Source: Bryum argenteum
Lineage: Eukaryota > Streptophyta > Bryopsida > Bryales > Bryaceae
Length of the DNA: 64,000 nucleotides
Direction of reading: 5' to 3'
Assembly (NCBI GenBank): GCA_037043015.1
Contig: CM073321.1
Coordinates: forward strand, 1,431,001-1,495,000
Positions 11,353-23,609 of this stretch are shown in pieces. A program made the translations under genes and the position numbers. How positions within the stretch are numbered: position 1 is the stretch's first letter; each line of letters starts with the position of its first letter. The notes beneath the pieces are model-generated. The model was not told the DNA's origin and made no database searches. It worked only from the letters and a program-made list of their open reading frames with translations.

Positions 11353-14300
11353 TCAATCTGCAAGGACAAAGGTGGTAGAAAGCAAAGGCGGCGCGGCAAG
11401 GAAGCACGAGCTGTGATGGTACCTTCTGGCTAGTGTAGGCCCTTCGAGGAGGTCTCCTCCTTGGGCGATATTTCCCTCGGTGTCCCTGTGATGATTACAG
11501 CATGAATTCGTTGTGTCGAAAAAGCCCACTTGGACGTGATTTAAATAAATAAGGGGCAGGCTTGCCCCTTGGGTAACTGTGTTATCTGCGGCATCTTTGG
11601 TCTTTACGGGGTCTGTGGAATTGGTGAGGTCCTGGTGTGAATTTTGTCCTTTGGCTTCCGTGGACAACAAATTTTGTAGTTGACCCAGACTAACAGTTGG
11701 TTGTTGGTCTGGAATGGTGGAATGGTATTGTTTTAATTTTGCTGCGTTGACAATAGTTGCCTGGCCATCGTAGTTGTCGTTGTTGACCAAGAGGACTGTA
11801 TTATTTGGCAAAACTAATTGCACCCTGTAGGGTCCGTGCCAAATTGTTCCTAATTTGGATTTTCTAATTTTTGGATCTCTTGGACACCATAGTACCATAT
11901 CTCCTTTTTGGAATACCCGAGGAGGCTTAGTACCTTGGAAATACTTGGCACTAAGTTCTTGTCTTCGAAGGATGTTGAGCTTGGCATCTCCACGGAATTC
12001 TTCAAGTTTATGTAGGTCTTGTATACGAGCTGCCAAAATGCGGTGAGGCTGATAGTCCCGAGGTTGTATGGATTGGAATGTCGGCACAATATATTCTGTC
12101 GGTAACAGCGGCTGTACTCCATAAACTAACTCGAATGGGCTGTACTGGGTGGCTGCTTTAGTAGCCACTCGGTAGGCCCATAGCGCTGCGGGTAGACAAT
12201 CATCCCAGTCACCCTGGTTAGCCATCACAAATTTGCGCAGCATGGTTAAAATGGTCTTGTTGGTGGACTCTGCTTGTCCATTTCCTTGAGGATAGTAAAC
12301 TGTACTAGTCCTGTGTTTGATGAGATGGTTGATAATGAGATCTTCGATGACTGCGTTGACGAAATGGGTGCCTTGATCTGAGATAATCTCCAAGGGGCAC
12401 CCGAAGCGGGTAATGATGTTTTCGTAGAGAAAAATAGCTGTTACCATTGCAGTATTGTTGCGTAACGGTTTTGCCTCTACCCATTTGGTAGTGTAATCCG
12501 TGGCTACCAAAATATACTTGTATCCCTGCTTTGTGGATGGTTTAATTGGACCGACAAAATCCAGTCCCCATCGCTGAAATGGTCCCAACGGTGGTATCGA
12601 TTTGAGTGGTACTTTTCCTTGATGCTGAAAATTGGTGGTTGCTGTTTGGCATACGTGGCAATTTTTAATGTATGCGTGGACATCCTTGTGTATCGTGGGC
12701 CACCAATATTTGGCAGCAAGTATTTTCTGAATTGTTGTGTCCGGTCCTTGATGTCCGCCCGCGGGGCCAGCGTGGAGACTATCGATGACCTGTTGCTGTT
12801 CCCCGGTGGGTACGCAGAGCCTGATTTCCAGATCTGCACCTTTTCGGTACAGTCTATTGTCAATCACTGTGTATGGTAGCGTAGTTCGCACAAAGTTGAC
12901 CTTTTGGGTGCCTGTTATCCCATGGGGGATCAGTCCTTGGCTTAAGTAAGCCATGATGTCCTGTCTGTAGTCGGTCGGTGCTTCCGTGGTATCCATAGAG
13001 GCCTGTAGTGAAGCAGCTTGTATATATGGTTCATTAAATGAATCATCTATGCCTTCTTCGGTAGCATTGGTGTCTCGGGAAAGGTAGTTTGCGACGATGT
13101 GTCGTTTTCCTGGCACAAAAACTACTTCGAAATCATATTCCATGAGAATCATGATCCACCGAGCGACTCTTCCGGTGATCAAAGGTTGGTTTACCAAGTA
13201 AAATAAACTATGATGATCCACCATGAATCTGAACTTGTTTCCTAACAAGTAATGTCGAAATTTCTTGACTGCGTAGACCATCGCTAGCGCTTCTCTCTCC
13301 GTGGTCGAATAATTTTGTTCTGCTTGGTTCAACAACCTGCTAGCGTATGCCACCGGTTGATCATGTTTGCCGTTGACATTTTGTGCCAACATAACTCCCA
13401 AGGCGATCTTGGAGGCATCTGTGTGGACGTGGAATGGCTTGGCGCAGTTAGGTGCCAATAGTATCGGTGCCTGTGAATATGCTTGTTTTATTCTATCCAA
13501 CGCTGTCTGGGCTGCCGGGGTCCAATCTCAGGGGTAGGAATACCCGGCATGGTTTAAGGCAGCTATCGGTGCCGTCAGGTGTGTTAGCTTTTCGATGTAC
13601 ATTCTGTTGAACTGTGAGATACCAAGCAATCTTTGGACGCCTTTTTGATCTTTAGGTGGAGTCATGTCTAGGATATCTTGGATCTTGGAAGGGTCGGGGA
13701 GTTTGCCATATTTGCAAACAATATATCCTAGGATGACTCCTGCGAAGAACAGAAACATGCACTTGTCGGCATTTAGACTTACCCCGTTTTCTCTGCATGC
13801 CTGAAAAATTTGTCTTAGTTGGCTAACATGGTCTTGCATTCGCCCGTACACTGTGCCATCGTCTAGGTAGATGCGGAAGAATTTCTTCAAGTAGGGGCGA
13901 AAAATCAATTCCATGACACGTTGAAATGTCATGGGTGCATTTTTTGCTCCAAACGGCATTCTTTCGAATTGGTATGGACCCCACTCCGTGCAAAACGCGG
14001 TCTGGCTCTTGTCCTGCTCTGCCATGGCGACTTGATAATAGCCGGAAAAACAATCCAGAAATGAATACATCTCATGTTCCGCTACTTCGTCAATGATTTC
14101 TTCCATGTAAGGTAAAGGATAGTGATCATTTTTGGTTGCCGCATTAAGTTTACGAAAATCCACACAGATTCGCAAGACGCCATTCTTTTTGGGGATGATG
14201 ACCATCGGAGACAGCCATGGTGCCGAGTCTACCGGGGATATAAACTTGGCACAGAGCAGCTTGTCGAGCTCTGCTTTGACCCTGACAGCATAGTTTGGAT

Positions 14301-16702
14301 TCATGCGGTATCTGCGTTGTTGCACCGGGTGAGCATTTGGTACCAGATCTATGGTGTGTTCAGCTATAGTCCTCGGTATCCCCTTCAAGGCTTCATGCGT
14401 CCAGGCAAAAATATCCTGGTATTCTTTGAAGAGAGCAATGGTTGCTTGTTTGATATCATGAGGTGCGTCGGCGTTGATCTTGACATTCTTTGGTTCGTTT
14501 TCGGTGCCAAGGTTGACCAACTGTACCTGCTCTGTGGAGCCATGTGTCCACCCGGTTACTACTTGTTTACTTAAAGCTTCGGTTGCCGGAGTTTTATCAA
14601 TGATGACTCCTTCGGAAACCTCGGTGATGAACCTGGGAGGGATATCGAGGGTATCTTCTTCTGAGACTACGCTAGCCAAGTGAATTTCTGCCAGCGGGAT
14701 CAGATCGGGGTCGGCGTGGAACACCAAGGCTTCTTGCTCGTGCGTGAGACCTCTCCCCCAGGCCGTGCTAGCCTGATTCCTGATCTGTTTGACTCTTTCT
14801 CGAGTGATACAGCTGTCCACGGTAATAATCATAGTTTTCCCGTAGCTTCGAATTCTGATCTGATTTCCGGCCCAGTCATGAATTGCATTCATGTCTCTTA
14901 ACCAAGGTCGGCCCAAAATCCTAGGGAAATTGCTGCTATCTGGCATGTCGATGACAACAAAGGTTGCCGGTGTAGAGATTCCGTGAGTAGTGATGGCCAC
15001 GGTGGACAGTATTCCCAATGGAGTCACCGAAGCATCATTTGCCATCCTTAAGACGAACTGGGCTGTTGTTGGGTGTGGTAGTCCTAGCTGTTGTCGTAGT
15101 TGATTGCTGATAACGTTGACTCCGTAGCCTCCATCAACTAATACATTGGCCAATTGGTGCTGTCCTAATCGGACATGTATGACAGCGGCATCGGTGTCTA
15201 TGGTTGTCGCATTAATTTCCACGGTTGTCGTGGCCGTGGTTGTGATTTTGTGCATATTTTGCAGGTATGTTTGCAATTCCGGGCTAATCTTCAGCAGATC
15301 AGCTAATGTAATGCGTACATCGGTTTTTTCCAATACCTGTTGCAGGTCTGGGACCACCGCTGTTTCGAAGTCGTTTTGGATTTGTGTTCGCAGATTGTTT
15401 AATCTTTCCCAATGTTGTTCTGCGAAAGGCTTGCGATGTTCTATGACATGTTTATCGGTTGTATCCAAGGTAGCCTTAGATCTTGTGGTTACCGCGGCGG
15501 TGCTTATGGTAGCCACGTTGGTGCCGTGGACTTCGGTAAGTGTAACTCCCCCCCTTCTGTTGCCTACATTAGCTTCGGTGCTGCCGGGGTGTGCCTTGGT
15601 CTCCGCGGTAGCACGGGTGTTGGCCCAACGCTGTCTCAACACCGGGCATTGGCCTCGTCGGTGGTGCGGGGATCCGCATTCCCAACATCCATCGTTTCTG
15701 CCAGGTTGCAACGCGTTCACGTCGACTTCCTCTGGATACATGGATGCTGCTTTAGTTCGCGTTGGCCGAGTATCTTCCGTTCTTGCGGGTGCATTGGAAA
15801 ACCAACAACGTCTTGCATGTAGTTTGCCGCAAGTAGCACATGGTGTTGTTGTTACCCGGATAGGCATCCTTGGTGTTGGTAGCGGAAGCAACGGTGTCGG
15901 CGTTTTATCGATGACGCTGAATTCCCTGCTGATGTCATTGGCAGCGCTGAGTATGTCCTGCAACGTTTTAACACCGCGGATAATGATGCCTTGTTGTATC
16001 CACGGTAGCAAGCCCTTTTTGAACCATTTGCATAGGTAGTCTTCTTCAGGCCGTTGAATGAGTTTGTCGGCCAGCTGCTTGAATCTGTCATAAAACTTGT
16101 CGACAGGTTCGTTTCTTTCTTGCTGTATGTTTCCTAAAGCTCGAAGTATTTCCGAGCTTGTTTTCAGCTTTTGGAATTTTTGTAAAAAAACTACGCTCCA
16201 TTTCTTCCCATGTTGGTAACAAATGCTCGGTCTCGAAATCGATGTACCAGTTGATGCGGTTGCCTTGGAGCGTGGTTCCGAAGATATTCTGTAAGTCTTC
16301 GGTGCTGGTGACACCGTTGGTCCGCGCTATCACCTTAAATCTGCGTTAGTGCCAATCAGGGTCACCGGAGTCATCAAAGACTGGGTAAGGTATCTTTGGC
16401 AATTTGATGAGCCGGTCTCTTTCTCTAGATGCCATAGAAGCGGCCATGGCTGGATCAATCGGTGGTAGCTGTGATGGTCCGGCCATGGTGACAATGGGTG
16501 GAACAGTTGTAGAGGTTCCCACCCCTTGGAGATAGTGTGAGTTTAGTAATTCAATCTTGGCATTGGTGGCGTCGTTTTTCGCCGCCAAATCTTTCATTTG
16601 TTGTTTCATCCATTGGAGCAATTCTCTCGTGGTATCTTGGTCATCTTGGGGTGCGGCCTGCTCAGGTTTCGTAGTTTTCTCTGTTGCTTTTTGTAGAGGC
16701 AT
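11353..16702 (-). pseudogene. gag-pol of element A
   Basis: This is a fused gag-pol frame. The likely start is MPLQKATEK at 16702, because a more upstream ATG would overlap the PBS and LTR. Order: a coiled-coil gag N-terminus; capsid region; CCHC knuckle CWECGSPHHRRGQC (~15646-15687); protease VLVDGGYG (~15130); RT with YLDD (~13865); RNase H with VHTDAS (~13420); integrase zinc region (~12650-12780). The integrase core follows ([23 protein letters not shown]; ~12560-12270), then GPY (~11840). Three lesions are visible by comparison with element B: a TAA after DPDWH near 16347, a one-base homopolymer frameshift near 16186 (seven A against six in B), and a TGA after SYP near 13526. Product roles are reverse transcription and integration. 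As it stands the copy cannot make a full polyprotein. Confidence 0.93.
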
Positions 16703-16756
16703 TGTGTTCTGTTTGGTGTTTTTCTTTCCTGTTCTTTGGGCTGACTCAACATTCCT

Positions 16757-16774
16757 TCCCCAGCATGGTCGCCA
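16757..16774 (-). other. Primer-binding site of element A
   Basis: TGGCGACCATGCTGGGGA lies three bases inside the 5' LTR. Its two halves TGGCGAC and GCTGGGGA match the 3' end of plant tRNA-Arg, with a mismatched centre; a tRNA-Asp match is weaker. Element B has exactly the same 18 bases. Confidence 0.8.
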
Positions 16775-16777
16775 AAA

Positions 16778-17544
16778 TGTTGTCATGGGTTAAGGAGGGA
16801 TGGAATGCTTTACGAGCTCAAGACACCGAAGATAACTTTTCTGTGATTTTTAGGCAATCGGTAAGAAGGCTGAGCCGTGCTCAGTTTAAGTCAGGGGGCA
16901 GGAGTTGACTTCGGTGGTACCGCCTGAGATTCGTGGAATACAGAGACCACGGTTAATACTGATACCGTGGAGGTGAGGTGTAGGCACAGTGCCCTGCAGT
17001 CTGTATGTAGAAGTCCCGAAGCTCAGGCTGCCGAGTTCTACCGAGGCTGTATCCCAGGCTCGGTGATTCGACAATGCAAACGAGGAAAACCGCGGAGACC
17101 CAAAGAAAGCCGAGACACCAGGGACATACAATCAAGGAGGGTGTTAGGGTTTATCCGAGGTCGACTATTGCAATCCTCGGCGTGATCGGAGTGAATGAGA
17201 GAGAGAGTTTGAGAATACGGACATGGGAGAGGAAAGCTTCGGCTCTTGGCCTTTGTATTCAAAACATCAGATCCAAAATACATGTGAGTGTGTGTGCTCA
17301 GTGTATGACGAAACTATGCTTCTACGGTGACTACCCCAAGAACGAGTCTCTCTCCTATTTTCTACTACCTCTTATACTACGGCTGCCGCGGATATCCTTG
17401 AAACCGAACGATGCCCTTATCGATTGCCGAGGCATCTGCAGCTTAATCGCTGGTGCCTCCGCCGAAATTGCTGAGCTATCCCTGTTGCCGCTGTTGCTTC
17501 CGCTCTCGCCGCCGTCGTTACCCGATGACGTCAGTCGGGTAACA
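16778..17544 (-). repeat. 5' LTR of element A
   Basis: The segment begins TGTTGTCATGGG and ends CGGGTAACA. It is the near-identical partner of 8312-9079 and is upstream in element orientation. Confidence 0.95.
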
Positions 17545-17549
17545 CCGAA

Positions 17550-17880
17550 GCATTTACATATAATTCTGACAAGTGTAATAAGAAATTGATGACGTCAGCC
17601 CCAATTAATCTCCAAATATTAAAATCGGCAAAATAAACTTATTGATTACCTAAAGGGCCATCCCAAATTATGGTTTAGATTTTGTATATGATTTGAATTG
17701 TATTGGTTACACATGATGATGCGAGCCCATAACTTAATTAACTTTTATTTAAACTTGCAAATGTGGATTAAATATGAAATAATGTAGGACCTCAATATCT
17801 TGAAAATAAATGGATAAAGGACCTATATCCACGGTTTACGGTACTCTTATGCCTAAAAATAACTAATTCAAAATTTCATA
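17550..17880. other. AT-rich spacer, no gene seen
   Basis: This is AT-rich sequence with no ORF and no resolvable repeat. It lies between the target site of element A and the inverted-repeat arm that starts near 17885. Confidence 0.5.
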
Positions 17881-17884
17881 ACCA

Positions 17885-17975
17885 CCTATTCCATGGTAAT
17901 AGGGCCATTATCTATTAATTTTTTTTTTCTTACCGCTCAAACTTTACCGCTCACCGCTTAACGCTCACACCGGTG
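17885..17975. repeat. Left imperfect inverted-repeat arm
   Basis: This arm contains CCATGGTAATA, a T run, then ACCGCTCAA...ACCGCTCACCGC...ACGCTCAC. The same words in inverse complement occur at 31013-31175. The two arms bracket the split third-ORF relative. Exact ends and a target duplication could not be resolved. Confidence 0.5.
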
Positions 17976-17995
17976 GTTTCTCCCATTCCCAACAG

Positions 17996-18406
17996 GCATT
18001 GTAGACGGCGTGAAGGTGCAGTTCTCGCGCTATTACCTGTTCCAGCAATATGGGTGGGATGGAACAGGGCTCACATGATGGACGGAGGACTGTAGGAACC
18101 CAAAACCTACCTGCAGACGAGGCTCACGAACGTTCACTTTGAGCCAAACAAGGGATACAATGTGCGGCAGGTGGGCTCCATACTTCCGAAACCTTGGTAC
18201 GTAAGGCTCCGTGGAATACTTAGCCAGATTTTCTTCCACGTCAATTGCAACAATGTGTCGGCGCAAACAATGGAGCTCCTATTGTTGACAAAGGCCGGCG
18301 CTAAGATTAACTGGGTATGCTGGTGGACCAGAACTTGCGACTGGAGTTGAAAAACTACCAGCGCAAGCAGGGGTATGTAAGCCCCATCGGCCTCTTCCTG
18401 TCGGCG
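17996..18406 (+). pseudogene. aORF-like fragment, 5' part
   Basis: Broken plus-strand coding sequence matches the N-terminal region of the element A third ORF: IVDGVKV, QQYGWDGTGL, PKPWYVRLRGILSQ, LTKAGAKINWG and YVSPIGLFLSA. Stops and frame changes are frequent. The match stops abruptly at 18406, where element F begins, and resumes at 30187 with the residues expected next (LAYHKEY against LQYHKM in A). It is therefore one gene fragment cut by an insertion. The tryptophan codon in AGAKINWG shows that the TAG at the equivalent place in A is a mutation. Confidence 0.75.
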
Positions 18407-19576
18407 TGTGAACCCGCGAAACGGTTCACTCTAGCGGGAATGCATTCCCGCAAGGTTTAGCGCGTAATTGTCATGTTTCCCTGGTTTAATTAGACTTTCT
18501 AGCTCATTTTGTGGATTCACGGAATACCCGTGGTCTCAAAGGGGGTTTTGGCACAAGCGGCCCGTTCTTGCTCTAATTTATACCAAATTGGTATTTTTGG
18601 TGAACGCCAATATATTAAATGGTGAGTTTTTAGTGTGGTTTAGCGATTACGTATTTCTAAGTAGGGGTTGGGGTGCCCCATTTTGCCCTTACCTTCTACA
18701 AAACCCCTAGTATGAAGTTTGGTGCTCTTATCTTGCCTAATTGTTTAGGAAAAGCTATGGATGGAAGTCCGTCCAATTGGACGGATGAAATCTGCCCAAT
18801 TGGACGGATGAAGCTTTTTGCTTCAACCTCCCTGGATCAGCCAGGGAGGGAGTGAGTCGGAAGAGGAGCCGCTAGGCTAGTTTTTTTTTGGGTATTGCTT
18901 GTTTTTCATTTTTTGGCATATGAATCGAGGGATGGTTGCTTGATCGGGTTGTGAGGATAGATCTGGTGGGAGTTAGGGTTAGTAGTTTTTTTGGTGTGAG
19001 TTTGGAGAGTGGTGTGCAAAGGAAGTAGGAACGGAGCTTCTGGTGTGTGATAGAAGGGCTGCGATCCAGCCCCAACACCGGCCACTGCGCCGGATCGAGC
19101 AGGACGGGGAAGCGGGGCGTCGCCGTCAACAAGGAGAGCACCGAAGGGGTCAGCACCTTGGACGTGAAACCTCGGAGGGGGGGCAGCCTCGCAAACCAGG
19201 GCGGAGGTACCAATTTTCGAGCGACGAGGGCCCAATCGGCAAGCAGACCGCACGGCCGCCTTCACCGACTCGACGATCAAAGACGGCGACGGAACAGAGG
19301 ATCGGCGGAGCTGATTCGTAGTGGCGCCGACAACCACCATCGCACCAAAGACGAGGTCGGAAGCGGCTCGGCGGATTCGCACTCGCACCACGCCTCAAGA
19401 CCAAAGACGCTGGCAAAGACGGATCGGATCGCGCGGGCGCCGCCGAGGAGGAGGCGCGAGACAAAGATCGGATCGATGCAAGCCGAAAGGCGCTTTCTCC
19501 GACACCAACATTAACCGCAGAGGTCATCATCGAAACAGCACCGGCAAGCTGCTGAGACGGAGAGGGCGATCAGAGT

Positions 19577-20342
19577 TGTTAGCCGGGGTACGGGTATGGA
19601 GATGCCCGAGGTATGAGAACGGGGAAGGTAAAGGTAGGAAACAGGGAGAAGACCGGGGCTTGGAGACGACGCTCACAATTAATCCCAGGGTCCGGGTAGG
19701 GTATGGCGGTCGTTGACCGGGCCGCAATCACCTAGTGATTAATTCGGTCGGGCGAGCCAGTCCTGAGCGGCCGAGGTATGATCGAGGGGGGTCAAGACCC
19801 AGGGTTACAGTCTCCCGGGGTGACTCGTCCTTGGCTCACTTCCACGGCCACGGTGTTGGTTCGGCGAGACAGATCCTTGGGCGGGGCGTTTGCGACGGCA
19901 GCTGCACAACCACGTGAGAGATTGAGACACCACGGCTCCGACTTAGTGACTACCACGGTGCCAAGGCCTCCGCAGACAGAAACGCGATTAGAGGAGGGTA
20001 GTAGAAAATAGATAGAGGCGGGTAAGATAGAATTGGGTGAGTCCTGTGTTTGCATTGAATTGGAGAATGCCGTAAGGCTACAAAGTTCGTGAGTACGCAC
20101 TCGTGGCTAACATCCTGCTCTAGCAATACAAGGAGCTGCTATTGTATCATTCTACCCTTATTTATAATAAAACCTAATCCCTTGCGCTCGCCCCTTCGAC
20201 TTTCTTCGCTGTGTGTCCACGGTCTCGATCCTCGTGGTCCTCTGATCATTGTGTCCTTGGCCTCGAGCCCCGGGTCGTCGTTAATTCTGCTCTCCCGTGG
20301 TCGTGGTCTTCGATGATGATACCCGTGGTTCGGCGGGTAACA
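19577..20342 (-). repeat. 3' LTR of element B
   Basis: The segment begins TGTTAGCCGGGGTACGGG and ends CGGCGGGTAACA. It pairs with 28716-29480. Confidence 0.95.
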
Positions 20343-20356
20343 TTTTGCCCTCCTTT
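20343..20356 (-). other. Polypurine tract of element B
   Basis: On the minus strand the purine run AAAGGAGGGCAAAA adjoins the 3' LTR. Its core is identical to the tract in element A. Confidence 0.85.
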
Positions 20357-20387
20357 GCAGAGTGCAATTCGTCCTCGAATTGCTGGC

Positions 20388-22791
20388 TTAGCGGCGCGTG
20401 GGGGCGGGCCTCCTGTTCGGTCTAGCTTGCTCCCGGGGAAATTGCCGACCGCTACGAGGGGGTTCTGCGCCGTGGTACAGTCGACGGAGTGCCTCGGCCA
20501 CTGCTCGATGTATCAGGACATGGTTTCCTCGAAATTTGAGCGCATGTGTATACACATCGAACACCGTACCCCTAAGGTCCGATTGCATGCGGGGGCAATC
20601 GCCGCCTGTAGTCTCAGAGTTGGCATAATGTGCGGTGAGGTCCGGGTGTTCGTGGAAATAACGCAACACGAACTGCATGGACTCCGAGGCCTCGTCTCCG
20701 TCTTCATCCGCGTCTTCCATGTTCCACCCCTCCTGTTCCTCCCGGAGGAGGATTTGCTGTGCTGCGAGCGAGAGATAACGGGAGGATATTACTCGCAACG
20801 GGAGAACGTGGGCGGGGGTCCGAGTGGGCTACTGGGGACTCGGCCCGAGTCGGCCATGGGTAAGTACCATCCGGATTTTGTCTCACCGGGGACTCGTCTT
20901 GTGTAGGTGGTGACAGAACCGGAAGGTGGTATGGGGGGGCGAGCTTGCCGAGGGTCTTTGCCGCGAGATCGTGTGGCGTCTGCTCGTGGTCTCGTAAACC
21001 CCTCGGGTATGTCCACCCTCTCTTCTCCAATTTGTGTCGGGAATTGATAGATTCCTTCCCCGGAGTTAGTGTCCATTGCTCTGTCCCCCAGTGTGTGTAG
21101 GGGTCGGCCGCTCGTGGTGTCCTCCTCCTCCCGTATGTTGTCATAATCCTCCTCGTGGGTGTATGTCCGGGGGTCAAGTCAATTCTCGTTCCTCCATGGG
21201 TTGAGGTTGTACCTCCTCGTCATCCTCTCCGAGGAAGGGTTCGCCTTGGCTGCCCCAGTGTTGTCGGAGCCCTCAAGCTCCAATGCGATTAATGCATCAC
21301 CCGCATTGATCAAGGAATGCTACGGGGGTTCTTCCGATGTGTGTGGTTCCGATCGCGGATGTGGTATCTTTGTGGTGGCGATAATTCTAGCCGCGTGATT
21401 CGTCCAAGCCACCTTGTTGGCTTCGAAGTTCTCCCGGGCGTTTTCCACCTCCTGGCGGTGCCGCTGCACCGTGTCCATGTCCGTGGCATTGGAGAAGGGG
21501 GTCGTGGCTTTGAGGGCCAACTCCTCTAACAATGTCTTGCATTTGGCGAGGAGTTCGGCAGTTTGGCGGTCTAGCCGCTCAATTCTCTCCCTGTCCCTGG
21601 TGCTTTGGTCCTCGAAAGTGCGGGACCTTTCCGTGGCTGCCTCGAGTTCGAGATCCCGTGCATCGAGTTGGTTCTGCAGGGAAGTTATCTGTCCTTGGAG
21701 TTGGCTGGTGTAGAGCTGGACCTCCAGCTTGTACTCCTCCATGGACTTACGAGCCGTGGCCTGGATTGTCTGCATCAGCTGTGCCGTATGGCGCTTATGC
21801 CGAGTCTCCCAGTCTTTGTACTTGGCCGAGACTGTCACTGCTTTGTTGCTCAGCCAGTGAAAGGAAGTGCGAAGATCTCTTCCATACAAGTCTCCATTGT
21901 GCGTTTTTGGGCCTCGAACTCCTTGGCGCGGGGGCCGAACTCCGTGGTCGTGGACGTCTCGGCGATCTCCATGGGGCCGCCTCCTCTCTGTTGTCCCCTC
22001 CTCCTCGGTGCGTGGCCGCTTTCCACGGTGGGTTGGCGTGGTGTTTGGTCTGCCGGGATTACGCCACCTCGCACCGTACATCAAGGAAGGTGCCCATGGC
22101 CTGTGGGTGATGGTTTACCCGGTGGTAATCAAGAAATGGCCGATAATCGTGTCAAAAATGGGGGCGATGGGGCTCGTAGTAGTCGCTCTTACCGGACATG
22201 CCCTTGGATTTGATTCACCGCATTCCCCGTCCACGAGCCGACCCCGATTAATCTTTTCGCCGCGGCCCGCCATGACACACAATGCAATTTGATCCGGATG
22301 CACCGCATTGCGCTCATTCAAAAAATACTTAGCGAGTATGCCACGGATTCTCGCCAAACCACGGGTCGGGCATGTTTGGATTGTTCCGTGTGATATCGTA
22401 AACGCTCGAACTTGCCTCCTCCTCGGACAGGTACCCGTGGGTGTAAACCGTGGTGTCGGGTCGCGTGATCGTCTGCTTTGTGCGGTGACCACGACTAGTG
22501 ACCCCGTGCCATTCCAACCGAAGAATTGGCGGAGGTACCTCGGGAGTACCTAACGAGGACCCCTTCCACGACCCCGGCCACCTCGGTGTTGTTAGGATCC
22601 TCTCGCCGCCGCTCCTCTCATTGAGGCGATAAATGCCCCGCATCGTCCGAGGTCAATATTCTCACGGAGGTGGTTTGCGTGTCGCAACAATCCCGCCTCG
22701 GTGAGCCATTCAACGTCGGGGTACTTCTTCCACTCCGCGATCCGCCGTGGGACGTACGGTGGCTTCCGCTCCCGGGGGCACCGCGCGCCAT
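20388..22791 (-). pseudogene. Third ORF (aORF) of element B
   Basis: This is the counterpart of the element A third ORF, spread over several frames. The start region is near 22791, with RRIAEWKKYPDVEWL. The segment RGLARIRGILAKYF...SPIAPIFDTII (~22120-22390) matches A (PWFLRIRGIMSQIY...SPIGPFLSTYI). A coiled coil with FEANKVAWTNHAARI (~21380-21900) follows. The C-terminal part has RYFHEHPDLTAHY (~20640) and a damaged finger in which only part of the CxxC...H pattern remains. Independent conservation between two families argues for a real protein. Function is unknown. Confidence 0.7.
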
Positions 22792-23609
22792 GGTCGCTAA
22801 CACTGCAAGGGGTCCGAATCGGGAGCAAGGATGGGTAGAGAGAGCAAAAGACGCGAAAAGCAATGCGCACGAAAAGTGAGCTGATGTTGCAAAAAGAGAG
22901 TTCTCCCGGGAAGTCCGCACTATTTGAGTTTGCACCGATCACGGCGGTGGGAGAGTAGTGGTAATGATGGCTCTGTCCGTGGCGGCGGTGTCTGCCTTTA
23001 TAGAATAGAGTGATGGTGTCTCGGGGGTAGAATCTGGTGATGATGCCTCGGGCCGAACTTGGGGGGTAATTATCGTGTTGATGTGGTATTCCTCGGGAGT
23101 AGATTCATGATTGGGACGTCTTGTGTTTGGGCCCTGGATGACATGGATGTGGCTTATGTATGCACATGGGATGTGCATGGGTATGGCCTCGGTAGGGGAG
23201 GTCGCTTTTGCAGCTAAGTCCCATGGACTGGTTTTGTGCTTTTGGATTGTGATTCCTCCGTGCCCCTGGATCTGTTCCTCGTTGTTGTGGGTGTGTGTCT
23301 TCCGCGGGTCCCGTGCGTGTCCGCTGTGTTCATTCCCGGGGTTTTTGCCTGGCTTGGCCTCGATGCCTTGGGTGTTTGGTGACCCGAGTTGTGTGTCCGG
23401 CGGGGCGTGGCTGTGTCCGTTTGTTAGCTAGATCCATGTGGTTTTCTTCCATGTCCCGTGCCTCGGATGCCAACGTGGTGTGAATATCCTGTAGGCTTAG
23501 GGCATCCCCCTGGTTGTGGTCTTTGAGTGTAGTATTGTTTCGATTTTGTGGCGTTGACTATCGTGGCGTGGGGTCGTAGTTCGTCTTTGTTGACGAGAGT
23601 ACGGTATTG

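Larger units (their letters stand above)
8312..17544 (-). mobile_element. Complete gypsy LTR retrotransposon A (non-chromodomain)
   Basis: This 9233-bp element is bounded by LTRs of 768 and 767 bp (TGTTG...TAACA). A perfect 5-bp target duplication CCGAA lies at 8307-8311 and 17545-17549. On the minus strand the order is LTR, PBS, gag-pol, a long third ORF, polypurine tract and LTR. The protease has a DGG active site, the RT has YLDD, and the integrase ends in a GPY module without a chromodomain. This places it with the Tat/Athila side of plant gypsy elements. The LTRs differ at only a few sites (for example near 8712 against 17180), so insertion was recent. Even so, coding is broken by one frameshift and several nonsense codons. 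Confidence 0.97.

Noticed and set aside
14122..16039. Long ORFs on the plus strand opposite element A pol (for example 15146-16039)
   Set aside because: They are antisense shadows of the pol frame. Their composition follows the complementary codons and no domain is recognisable.
19043..19530. Overlapping ORFs in the GC-rich part of element F on both strands
   Set aside because: Open frames occur in several phases on both strands because of high GC, and the peptides are Arg/Gly/Pro-rich without family features.
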